DNA of 15,551 bases from Bacteroidota bacterium (GTDB lineage: Bacteria > Bacteroidota > Ignavibacteria > Kryptoniales > JAKASW01). The position numbers and the translations under genes were made by a program. Positions 1-6,612 of the stretch are shown here, in pieces (positions within the stretch are counted from its first letter, which is position 1; every line of letters starts with the position of its first letter). The stretch is from assembly GCA_021789755.1 (NCBI GenBank), contig JAJYJD010000058.1, positions 1 through 15,551 on the forward strand. Reading direction: 5' to 3'. The notes beneath the pieces were generated by a model. It was not told the origin of the DNA. It ran no database searches and was given only the letters and a program-made list of their open reading frames with translations.

Positions 1-1
1 C

Positions 2-130
2 GAGGCTACGCGACAGCTTCCGGTGAAACAGATGATCGAGAAGATAGACGCCGGAGTCAGGAAGTTCGTCGGAGTCGCTCCGCAGCACGACGATATGACG
101 ATGGTGGTGATCAAGGTGAAAGCGGACTGA
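2..130 (+). CDS. C-terminal end of a SpoIIE/RsbU-type PP2C serine phosphatase (partial)
   Basis: Only the last 42 residues are in the window; the gene enters from the left edge. The closing stretch reads QHDDMTMVVIKVKAD and then stops. The 'HDDMT' signature followed by a hydrophobic beta strand is the usual end of SpoIIE-family PP2C phosphatases, where the two aspartates help bind the catalytic Mn/Mg ions. Such enzymes dephosphorylate anti-sigma-factor antagonists in partner-switching pathways and are often fused to sensory domains. The sensory part, if any, lies outside the window, so the signal and the partner cannot be told. The gene ends convergently with the HisN-like gene, 50 bases away, and I see no clear terminator between them. 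The family call is fairly secure despite the short piece. Confidence 0.8.
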   Translation, partial: EATRQLPVKQMIEKIDAGVRKFVGVAPQHDDMTMVVIKVKAD

Positions 131-180
131 CCGCCGGAAATTTCGCCTGACTCCGCGCCACAGGGGATCGGCTCAAATCC

Positions 181-948
181 TCAGATAGAGAATTTCTTCA
201 GTATCGCCTCGTGCATACACGGGTTCCCAGCAAGTCCCGTGCGGTTGTAAATAGTGGGATTCCCCTCGAAGTCGGTGAAGACTCCGCCCGCCTCTTCTAT
301 TATCGGCTTGATCGCGGCGACATCCCACGGACTCACGATCGGGTCGATCATCGCCTCGGCCTGACCGTCGGCAACAAAAGTGTATCCGAAACAGTCGCCG
401 AAACCACGATCGTGATAAGATGACTTTATAATGTCCAGGAATGCTCTCTCGTATTTCGTCCCGACGAAATAGCTCAGCCCTCCGAACACTACCGTGGACT
501 TCTCCAGCTCCGTCAGCTTGCTCACTTTTATTCGCCTGCCGTTGCAGAAGGCGCCGTGTCTCTTCGATGCGCAGTAGGTCTTTTTCAGCGCCGGCAGCGC
601 CATGATACCGGCGACCATCTCGCCGTTATGTTCGAGTCCGCATAGCGTCCCCCAGTAGGGGATGCCTCGTGTGAAATTGCGTGTGCCGTCTATCGGATCT
701 ATTATCCACCGGAATTCACTTCCGGCGGAGCTATCTCCGAACTCTTCTCCATAAAATCCGTGTTCGGGAAATTTCTTCGAAAGCTCTCCAATCAGGAATT
801 TCTCGCAGGACTTGTCGGCAATGGTGACCGGACTCCTGTCCGATTTATAATCGACCTTGAACTTCGACCGGAAGTATTTGAGCGTGATACGTTCGGAAGA
901 TTTCACAACCTTCAGAGCGTATTCCAGTTCTTTAACGTATGATTTCAA
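181..948 (-). CDS. hisN: Inositol-monophosphatase family phosphatase, HisN-like (histidinol-phosphatase)
   Basis: A 255-residue Mg-dependent phosphomonoesterase of the inositol monophosphatase fold, normal length for the family. Visible metal and phosphate sites in order are 'PVTIADK' (about 40-46), 'YGEEFG' (66-71), 'DPIDGTRNF' (84-92) and 'SPWDVAAIKPIIEEAGG' (206-222). The stretch 'RGFGDCFGYTFVADGQAEAM' (181-200) resembles the HisN branch, which removes phosphate from L-histidinol phosphate in histidine biosynthesis. Other members act on inositol phosphates or PAP (CysQ), so the substrate is inferred. The start is TTG; the frame is closed by a TAA 15 bases upstream, so no longer form exists, and no strong ribosome binding site is visible. 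No other his genes are in view. It lies downstream of two small minus-strand genes, separated from them by a palindromic element. Confidence 0.8.
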   Translation of the reverse strand: MKSYVKELEYALKVVKSSERITLKYFRSKFKVDYKSDRSPVTIADKSCEKFLIGELSKKFPEHGFYGEEFGDSSAGSEFRWIIDPIDGTRNFTRGIPYWGTLCGLEHNGEMVAGIMALPALKKTYCASKRHGAFCNGRRIKVSKLTELEKSTVVFGGLSYFVGTKYERAFLDIIKSSYHDRGFGDCFGYTFVADGQAEAMIDPIVSPWDVAAIKPIIEEAGGVFTDFEGNPTIYNRTGLAGNPCMHEAILKKFSI

Positions 949-979
949 GTTCTTGGAGAGTTACCGTCTAAATGGAGAA

Positions 980-1111
980 AGCTCCAAAGATCAACTTCCA
1001 GGTCCCAGGCAAAAACAAAGCTCCAATTAGCAAAGAACCAAAAACGGCATGTTAGAGATGGAACTCGATTTTTAGAACTTGTTTGGAGCTTGGTTTTTGG
1101 ACCTTGGAGCT
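980..1111. repeat. Large imperfect palindromic intergenic element
   Basis: Nested complementary blocks pair across about 130 bases: AGCTCCAA (980-987) with TTGGAGCT (1104-1111), GGTCC (1001-1005) with GGACC (1099-1103), AAAAA (1011-1015) with TTTTT (1094-1098), and AAGCTCCAA (1018-1026) with TTGGAGCTT (1083-1091). The outer arms would fold into one long interrupted hairpin in DNA or RNA. On the minus strand it begins a few bases after the stop of the 38-residue basic gene, so a transcript would carry it as a 3' structure. It has no coding potential and looks like a dispersed intergenic repeat of the kind found in many environmental bacterial genomes. Whether other copies exist cannot be seen here. 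Confidence 0.6.
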
Positions 1112-1114
1112 CAG

Positions 1115-1231
1115 CTACTGAGCTGATGCTTTCGCCTTGTTTGCTGCGGCGCGACGCGCTTTCGTCTTAGCTTTTATACTATTTACTCTCTTATGATGTT
1201 TCTTCCTGACGACCTTAGTCTTCTTGTTCAT
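1115..1231 (-). CDS. Small very basic protein, 38 residues
   Basis: The reading frame starts at ATG (1229-1231) and ends with TAG at 1115-1117. Just upstream is a strong ribosome binding site, AAGGAG with a 5-base gap, which is the main reason to believe it. The product starts MNKKTKVVRKKHHKRV and continues with a Lys/Arg/Ala-rich helix (KAKTKARRAAANKAKA). Nearly half of the residues are Lys, Arg or His and there are no acidic residues, so it almost certainly binds nucleic acid. It has the look of the tiny accessory ribosomal proteins (such as the bS22/COX24-like or THX types) but I cannot assign it to any of them. It lies 43 bases downstream of the zinc-ribbon gene and may be co-transcribed with it. 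Confidence 0.7.
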   Translation of the reverse strand: MNKKTKVVRKKHHKRVNSIKAKTKARRAAANKAKASAQ

Positions 1232-1274
1232 CCAAGCTCCTTCTTAATTTTTGGGAATTGATCTGCACTTCTGC

Positions 1275-1499
1275 TTACGGTTCGCTGCAAGAGTGAAAGA
1301 AACCGCACTTCGGACAGACATATCTGCACCGGAATGTTTCGAGCCTCGTCCCGCAATTATCGCAATAGTTCCAGTACTCGTTGTCGGAAACGTCTATGGT
1401 CTTCGAAGCGTGCGTGAGTTCCGGCAAGTTGTCTCTCTTCGCTGATGATGACTGTGGGACGACGCCCTTCTCTGATTCCATGCGCATCAATTTTAACAA
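1275..1499 (-). CDS. Small zinc-ribbon protein
   Basis: Up to 74 residues. The C-terminal half contains CDNCG (46-50), C58, CPKCG (62-66) and C71 near the end ('FFHSCSEP'). The two C-x2-C knuckles form a typical zinc ribbon, and the extra pair C58/C71 is shared, as far as I recall, with a group of short uncharacterised bacterial zinc-ribbon proteins that end 'CPxCGYFxSCS'. No other domain is present, so a regulatory or adaptor role is only a guess. The start is unsure: the longest form begins at TTG (1499), but ATG codons at 1485-1487 and 1479-1481 are as likely because none has a good ribosome binding site. It is not McsA of the clpC operons of Firmicutes: it is too short and has no UVR segment. 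Confidence 0.6.
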   Translation of the reverse strand: MLKLMRMESEKGVVPQSSSAKRDNLPELTHASKTIDVSDNEYWNYCDNCGTRLETFRCRYVCPKCGFFHSCSEP

Positions 1500-1950
1500 A
1501 GCGTGAAAGAAAATCCAATTATCGGCCGGTATCTCAATTAAAAATTAAACCACATATGCAATGAGGGGCGGGGCATTTACCAGATCGTCCAGTCACTCGT
1601 TTCCCCTGCGAGGGGAAGAACCTCAAGGTCTCTTTCCTCAACGGAGTGTGTGTCACAATCCCGGGAGCATCTTCACGCCGGATGTGCGAGTACGAAAAGA
1701 GTAAACCCGATTCGGAGATCACCCTCACCTTCGTCCTCTCACTTTTCCGAACTGGAGGTTCGGGATCCCGATCATAACATGGAGGTTTCGGATCGGGACA
1801 AGGAAGAGGGACCACGGGAATTATCATACTGTTTTTGGGGGGAGGGCATGGCGAGGTCCTATGACACCAGGTCCCAATACTTCCGGCTGAACCCGCTGAA
1901 CCACATAATTCCAATCGGTTCATCGGAAGTCAATCAACGATTGCTGCCAC
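1500..1950. other. Intergenic stretch without a credible gene; short inverted and direct repeats
   Basis: About 450 bases between the zinc-ribbon gene and the clpC terminator. Both strands hold open frames over 100 codons, but their translations are proline-, serine- and cysteine-rich without recognisable domains, so I do not call them. Structures seen are a perfect hairpin TTCCCCT-GCG-AGGGGAA (1601-1617), an inverted repeat TCCCGATC (1766-1773) / GATCGGGA (1791-1798), and two similar tandem units built on 'TGGAGGTTCGGGA' (1752-1799). The segment 'CACCCTCACCTTCGTCCTCT' near 1720 resembles dispersed intergenic repeats seen in other genomes. It may be eroded mobile or repeat DNA. Confidence 0.4.
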
Positions 1951-1987
1951 AAAATAGAAGCGCCCGACAGCAACTACCATCGGGCGC
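1951..1987 (-). terminator. Rho-independent terminator of clpC
   Basis: A perfect 8-base stem GCGCCCGA (1960-1967) / TCGGGCGC (1980-1987) with a 12-base loop begins 22 bases after the clpC stop. Read on the minus strand, the stem is followed by TTCTATTTT, a short U-rich tail. On the plus strand there is no T tract, so it serves clpC only. Confidence 0.8.
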
Positions 1988-2008
1988 ATGTACTGAGGCA
2001 TTGACAAA

Positions 2009-4528
2009 TCAATTTGTGCTGACGTCGGAGAGGTTCGGGTCCTTCGTCTGCGTCTTCGCCTTCTGTTCGGCAAACTTCAGCTCACCCGAGCGCTTGTCGA
2101 TCTTCACCTTAACCAGCATTCCTTCGGTGAAGGTTCCCTTCAGCATCTCCTCGGCAAGCGGATCCTCGAGATAACGCTGGACCGCCCTTCTCAGCGGGCG
2201 CGCGCCGAATGCCGGGTCGAAACCCTTCTCGGCAAGAAAATCCTTGGCAGGCTTCGTCAGCTCCAGCTTCACACCGAGCGTCGCAAGCCGCTTCCGCAGG
2301 CTCTCCGTGTGAATGTCGATGATCTTCTTTATGTCGTCGGTCTCGAGAGGGTGGAAAATGATGACGTCGTCGATCCTGTTCATGAACTCGGGATTGAAGA
2401 GGCGCTTCATCGCTTCCTCGATCACGTTTTTCATCGAGGTGTACCTGTCTTCTGAAGTCGCCTGGCCGAAACCGAACGTACCGGCCGGCTTGATCTCGCG
2501 CGTGCCGATGTTCGTGGTCATGATCAGAATGACGTTCTTGAAGTCGACACGTCTTCCCAGGCTGTCCGTCAGTATGCCGTCGTCAAGAACCTGGAGGAGT
2601 ATGTTGAACACGTCGGGGTGCGCCTTCTCGATCTCGTCTAGCAGTACGACGCTGTACGGTTTGCGGCGCACTTTTTCGGTGAGCTGCCCGCCCTCTTCGT
2701 AGCCGACATATCCCGGAGGCGCTCCGACGAGCCGGCTGACGTTGAACTTCTCCATATATTCCGACATGTCGATCCTGACGAGCGCTTCTTCGGAATCGAA
2801 CAGGTAGCGCGCAAGCGCCTTCGCAAGCTCCGTCTTTCCGACACCGGTGGGGCCGGCGAAAATGAACGAGCCGATCGGCCTCCTCGGGTCTTTCAAACCC
2901 GCTCTTGCCCTGCGGATGGCCTTGCTCAATTTAGTGATCGCTTCGTTCTGGCCGACGACAACCTTTGTAAGCTCCTCGGACATTTTAAGAAGCTTGACCG
3001 ATTCGCTTTCGGCGATCTTGTTGACCGGAATGCCGGTCATCATGGCGACGACGTCGGCGACGTGGTCTTCCGTCACTTCGTGGACCGTCGTCTCGGCCTT
3101 CAATTCCCACTCGCGCTTGGCGATCTCAAGATCGGAGAGAAGCTTTTTTTCCAGATCCCGGAGCCGCGCCGCTTCCTCAAAATCCTGCGTCTTTACAACC
3201 TTGTTTTTCTGTTGCTTTATCTTCTCGATTTCTTCCTCAAGCTCGACAATTTCCTTCGGCGCGATGATATTCGCCAGGTGAATCCTCGACCCCGCTTCGT
3301 CCATGACATCGATCGCCTTATCAGGAAGGAACCGATCGGTCATATACCTGTCGCTGAGCTTCACCGCAGAGTCGATCGCAGCTTCGGTAAACTTCACATT
3401 GTGGTGCTCTTCATATTTCTGCTTGATATTGTTGAGAATCTGGATCGTCTCGTCTACGGAGGTCGGCTCCACCATGATTTTCTGGAACCTGCGGTCCAGG
3501 GCGCCGTCCTTCTCGATGTACTGGCGGTAATCGTCGAGAGTCGTGGCACCGATGCACTGTATCTCGCCCCGCGCGAGCGCCGGTTTGAACATGTTAGAGG
3601 CATCGAGCGAACCCGATGCACCGCCCGCACCTACGATGGTGTGGAGCTCATCGATGAAGAGTATTACGTCCTTCGCCTTTTCGAGCTCGTTGAGCACGGC
3701 TTTCATTCGCTCTTCGAATTGTCCGCGGTATTTCGTGCCGGCGACCAGGGCAGCGAGATCCAGCGTAACGACACGCTTATTATGAAGAACGCGCGACACC
3801 TTCTTCTGAACGATCCTGAGCGCCAGGCCCTCTGCGATCGCGGTCTTGCCGACACCCGGCTCGCCTATCAGCACAGGATTGTTTTTCTTCCTGCGTGCAA
3901 GAACCTGTGCAACCCGCTCAATCTCCTTTTCACGTCCGATTATCGGATCGAGCTTGTCTTCCAAAGCGAGTTTCGTCAAATCCCTGCCGAAATTATCGAG
4001 CACAGGAGTCTTCGACTTTTCACCCTTCCGCTGTTCAGTGCCGCCCGCTGCCGACCCGTGCTGAGCCGCCTGAGCCGCAGGTTGCGACGGCCTCCCGTTG
4101 ATGATGTTGTCGAGTTCCTGACGAACACTGTCATATGTGACATTAAACTGATGCAGAATCTGAGAGGCGACATTATCGTCGTCACGAAGAAGAGACAGGA
4201 GCAGATGTTCCGTCCCTATGACGTCCGACTTATAGAGCTTCGCCTCCAGATAGGTAATCTTTAAAACCTTCTCCGCCTGTTTTGTCAGCGGTATGTTGCC
4301 GATCGTAAGCGTGCCCCCCGACGTTCGTACGGTATCTTCGACCGCTTTCTTCAGCTTGTAGAGGTCGACTCCGAGATTCCGGAGGATCTTGACGGCGATC
4401 CCTTCACCCTCCCGAATAATTCCGAGAAGAAGATGCTCGGTCCCGATGAAGTCGTGTCCCAGTCTCAAAGCCTCTTCGCGGCTGAGCCGTATTACGTCCT
4501 GCACGCGATTTGAGAAATTACCTTCCAT
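2009..4528 (-). CDS. clpC: ClpC-type AAA+ chaperone/protease ATPase
   Basis: An 839-residue Hsp100 unfoldase that feeds substrates to the ClpP peptidase in the cytoplasm. The N-terminal double Clp repeat spans about 1-145 (the motif 'IGTEHLLL' occurs at 28-35 and 104-111), followed by a Gln/Ala/Gly linker. AAA module 1 has Walker A GEPGVGKT (222-229) and Walker B ILFIDE (289-294). A UVR segment ('DFEEAARLRDLEKKL', about 449-463) in the middle domain separates ClpC from ClpA and ClpB. AAA module 2 has Walker A GPTGVGKT (559-566) and Walker B LLDE (629-632), then a 'TFGFG' loop (684-688) where ClpP docks and the arginine-finger region 'GARPLRRA'. Length and motifs are normal. The ctsR/mcsA/mcsB genes of Firmicutes are absent, so it appears monocistronic with its own promoter and terminator. 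Confidence 0.97.
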   Translation of the reverse strand: MEGNFSNRVQDVIRLSREEALRLGHDFIGTEHLLLGIIREGEGIAVKILRNLGVDLYKLKKAVEDTVRTSGGTLTIGNIPLTKQAEKVLKITYLEAKLYKSDVIGTEHLLLSLLRDDDNVASQILHQFNVTYDSVRQELDNIINGRPSQPAAQAAQHGSAAGGTEQRKGEKSKTPVLDNFGRDLTKLALEDKLDPIIGREKEIERVAQVLARRKKNNPVLIGEPGVGKTAIAEGLALRIVQKKVSRVLHNKRVVTLDLAALVAGTKYRGQFEERMKAVLNELEKAKDVILFIDELHTIVGAGGASGSLDASNMFKPALARGEIQCIGATTLDDYRQYIEKDGALDRRFQKIMVEPTSVDETIQILNNIKQKYEEHHNVKFTEAAIDSAVKLSDRYMTDRFLPDKAIDVMDEAGSRIHLANIIAPKEIVELEEEIEKIKQQKNKVVKTQDFEEAARLRDLEKKLLSDLEIAKREWELKAETTVHEVTEDHVADVVAMMTGIPVNKIAESESVKLLKMSEELTKVVVGQNEAITKLSKAIRRARAGLKDPRRPIGSFIFAGPTGVGKTELAKALARYLFDSEEALVRIDMSEYMEKFNVSRLVGAPPGYVGYEEGGQLTEKVRRKPYSVVLLDEIEKAHPDVFNILLQVLDDGILTDSLGRRVDFKNVILIMTTNIGTREIKPAGTFGFGQATSEDRYTSMKNVIEEAMKRLFNPEFMNRIDDVIIFHPLETDDIKKIIDIHTESLRKRLATLGVKLELTKPAKDFLAEKGFDPAFGARPLRRAVQRYLEDPLAEEMLKGTFTEGMLVKVKIDKRSGELKFAEQKAKTQTKDPNLSDVSTN

Positions 4529-4625
4529 TTCGTACCTGATCCTTTAATTGCTGTGCTGATTCCAACACTATCGAGCCTGAACGAGTTTCAGGACTTCGCC
4601 TCGCAAACCGAACATTTTCATTGTT

Positions 4626-4654
4626 AATTTAAAATAGCATCGGGCCATTATCAA
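4626..4654 (-). promoter_or_regulatory. Likely sigma-70 promoter of clpC
   Basis: On the minus strand, TTGATA (4649-4654) is followed after 17 bases by TAAATT (4626-4631). This matches the consensus at 5 of 6 and 4 of 6 positions with ideal spacing. It would give a leader of roughly 90 bases before the clpC ATG. No CIRCE-type heat-shock operator was recognised near it. Confidence 0.45.
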
Positions 4655-4793
4655 ACAACCAGCCAAACGCTTCGCCTGACGCCTCTCCTTCTAATTTCGG
4701 AAGCGCCCCGTTAAAATCAAGTCAGGAATCCTGCGAGTTGAGCCCGGTCAAATCAAGATCACATCTAAATACGTCATATTTGGCATGATTCCT

Positions 4794-4821
4794 TTGAAAA
4801 ATCCGGCGCAGCGGTTAAATT
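4794..4821 (+). promoter_or_regulatory. Possible promoter of the DUF47-pit operon
   Basis: TTGAAA (4794-4799), a 16-base spacer and TAAATT (4816-4821) form a moderate sigma-70 match. If real, transcription begins near 4828, after the upstream ATG at 4785, and so supports the GTG at 4860 as the true start of the DUF47 gene. No Pho box was recognised. Confidence 0.35.
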
Positions 4822-4859
4822 ATGTCGCTTCGAATTTCTCACTTTACTTCGGGTATACC

Positions 4860-5504
4860 GTGAAAATCGACAGATTGATCCAAATCCTCCTGCCCCACGA
4901 CGAGAAGTTCTATTCCTTGTTCGAGGAAATGACAAAACTTCTCTTGAAAGCATCGATCACTCTCAAAAGAATTCCCGGCTCAGACCGCGTCCAGACCCAG
5001 GCTATCATGGAAGAGATCGAAGACCTGGAACACCAGGCCGACGAAGTCACCCACAGGATTTTTGGGGAACTTAACGCGACGTTCGTTACGCCGTTCGACC
5101 GTGAAGACATTCACCAGCTCGCGTCGTCGCTCGACGACATCATGGATTACATAAACGGCACCTCTTCTAGATTCGTCTTGTACAATGTGAAGGGTGCTAC
5201 GCAGTATATGCGGAAGCTGATGGATATAATCCAGCTGCAGGTGGAAATGGTCGGTAAAGGCGTCACATATCTCAGAGACTTCAAGAACTCGCAGATGCTC
5301 CAGGAAGTGCTCAAGAAAGTCAACGAATACGAGAATGATGCCGACACGGTTTTCAGTCTCGCGATCGCCGACCTGTTCGAGAATGAGAAGAACGCAATCG
5401 AACTGATCAAGATCAAGGAGATATACACCGGTTTGGAAACGGCGACAGATCGGTGCGAAGACGTCGCCAACGTCCTCGAATCGATACTGATAAAACATGC
5501 CTGA
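4860..5504 (+). CDS. DUF47 (PhoU-like) protein, partner of the PiT phosphate transporter
   Basis: A soluble, all-helical protein of about 214 residues related to PhoU. I chose the GTG at 4860 because the product then starts 'VKIDRLIQILLPHDEKFY', which fits the usual DUF47 beginning. The frame is open back to an ATG at 4785, but the added 25 residues look untypical and neither start has a clear ribosome binding site. PhoU-like E/D-x3-D metal-site patterns are seen in 'EDLEHQADEV' and 'NEYENDADTVF', one in each helical bundle half. Proteins of this family are encoded next to low-affinity PiT phosphate carriers and are thought to modulate them, as here: pit begins 15 bases after the stop. The family is secure; the exact regulatory role is inferred from context. 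Confidence 0.88.
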   Translation: MKIDRLIQILLPHDEKFYSLFEEMTKLLLKASITLKRIPGSDRVQTQAIMEEIEDLEHQADEVTHRIFGELNATFVTPFDREDIHQLASSLDDIMDYINGTSSRFVLYNVKGATQYMRKLMDIIQLQVEMVGKGVTYLRDFKNSQMLQEVLKKVNEYENDADTVFSLAIADLFENEKNAIELIKIKEIYTGLETATDRCEDVANVLESILIKHA

Positions 5505-5519
5505 CACCGCCCGCCCCTG

Positions 5520-6509
5520 ATGCTGACACTCGTCGTTATCATCATAATCGTCGCGCTCATCTTCGATTTCCTCAACGGATTTCACGATTCAGCAAATTCG
5601 ATTGCCACGGTCGTATCCACGCGCGTTCTTTCACCCAGAAAAGCCGTGGTATGGGCGGCCTTCTTCAATTTCATCGCCGCCTTTCTGTTCACTTTGAAAG
5701 TCGCCGGCACGCTCGGCAAAGGGTTGGTTGAGCTTAACGAGGTCAGCGTGTATGTCATACTAGGCGGATTGGCCGGAGCAATAGTCTGGGATATCATAAC
5801 TTGGTACTACGGCCTGCCGACGAGCTCGTCACATGCTCTGATGGGCGGGTACGCCGGAGCTGCGGTGGCGAAGGCAGGTTTCTCCGCAATAATTCCTCAC
5901 GGCTGGACTCCCACGCTGATATTCATAGTGGTCGCTCCGATGATGGGACTCATAATAGCCTTTCTGCTGATGACTGGCGTGATGTGGCTGTTCCACAGCA
6001 GGTCTTCGACCAAAGTCAACGGCGCGTTTCGCAAATTGCAGCTTCTGTCCGCGGCCTTTCTCAGCCTGGGCCATGGTACAAATGACGCACAGAAGACTAT
6101 GGGAATTATAACCGGGCTTTTGGTCACTTCGGGTTATCTCAGCACCTTCCATGTACCGATCTGGGTTGTTCTTATTTGCCACTTTGCAATTGCCATGGGC
6201 ACACTCTTCGGCGGCTGGAGAATCGTCAAGACAATGGGACAGAAGATCACGAAATTGAGACCCGTTGACGGATTCTGCGCAGAAACCGCGGGTGGAATCA
6301 CGCTCATGCTCGGAACATTTCTCGGCATCCCGATCAGCACGACACACACAATTAACGGCGGTATTATGGGTGTTGGAGCCACAAGGCGTGTTTCGGCCGT
6401 ACGGTGGGGCGTAGCAGGTAACATCATCCTGGCATGGGTGCTCACAATTCCGATGGCCGCTTTGATCGGCGCGGGGGCCTACAAGATAGTAGAGCTGTTC
6501 ATTAAGTAA
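5520..6509 (+). CDS. pit: PiT-family inorganic phosphate transporter
   Basis: A 329-residue inner-membrane carrier that moves phosphate (or metal-phosphate) using an ion gradient. It has the inverted-repeat architecture of the family: the first half holds 'DFLNGFHDSANSIATVVSTR' (16-35) and 'GLPTSSSHALMGG' (98-110), and the second half the matching 'GHGTNDAQKTMGII' (184-197) and 'GIPISTTHTINGGIMG' (269-284). Around ten hydrophobic segments are visible. The length is typical of the shorter bacterial PiT proteins without a large central loop. It starts at ATG 15 bases after the DUF47 gene without an obvious ribosome binding site, suggesting translational coupling. It ends convergently with polA. 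Substrate is phosphate by family; sulfate-carrying relatives (CysP) exist, but the DUF47 neighbour favours phosphate. Confidence 0.95.
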   Translation: MLTLVVIIIIVALIFDFLNGFHDSANSIATVVSTRVLSPRKAVVWAAFFNFIAAFLFTLKVAGTLGKGLVELNEVSVYVILGGLAGAIVWDIITWYYGLPTSSSHALMGGYAGAAVAKAGFSAIIPHGWTPTLIFIVVAPMMGLIIAFLLMTGVMWLFHSRSSTKVNGAFRKLQLLSAAFLSLGHGTNDAQKTMGIITGLLVTSGYLSTFHVPIWVVLICHFAIAMGTLFGGWRIVKTMGQKITKLRPVDGFCAETAGGITLMLGTFLGIPISTTHTINGGIMGVGATRRVSAVRWGVAGNIILAWVLTIPMAALIGAGAYKIVELFIK

Positions 6510-6516
6510 CGACTCT

Positions 6517-6535
6517 CCGGAAGAATGTCTTCCGG
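6517..6535. terminator. Hairpin between the convergent pit and polA genes
   Basis: A perfect 8-base stem CCGGAAGA (6517-6524) / TCTTCCGG (6528-6535) with a 3-base ATG loop lies 8 bases after the pit stop. Neither strand shows a U-rich tail, so it is not a textbook intrinsic terminator. It may protect 3' ends or assist bidirectional termination. Confidence 0.45.
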
Positions 6536-6612
6536 GAAATCATCCCCCGGTTACTTCCCCTCAGCGCGGCTAACCACGTCTCTCTCCGGACAATCGGTAC
6601 TCGTAATTCGGG

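Noticed and set aside
1275..1499. Zinc-ribbon gene as mcsA of a clpC operon
   Set aside because: It is about half the length of McsA, has a single ribbon and no UVR helix, and lies downstream of clpC beyond a terminator.
1534..2174. Overlapping open frames of 129 (minus) and 174 (plus) codons between the zinc-ribbon gene and clpC
   Set aside because: The plus frame runs into the clpC terminator and 3' end; the minus frame is Pro/Ser/Cys-rich low-complexity. Neither has a recognisable domain or ribosome binding site.
3062..4264. 400-codon open frame on the plus strand inside clpC
   Set aside because: It is antisense to well-conserved ClpC motifs, its translation shows no domain, and long antisense frames are expected from the codon bias of clpC.
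5829..6445. Minus-strand open frames inside pit
   Set aside because: They lie opposite the conserved PiT signatures and show no plausible protein features.
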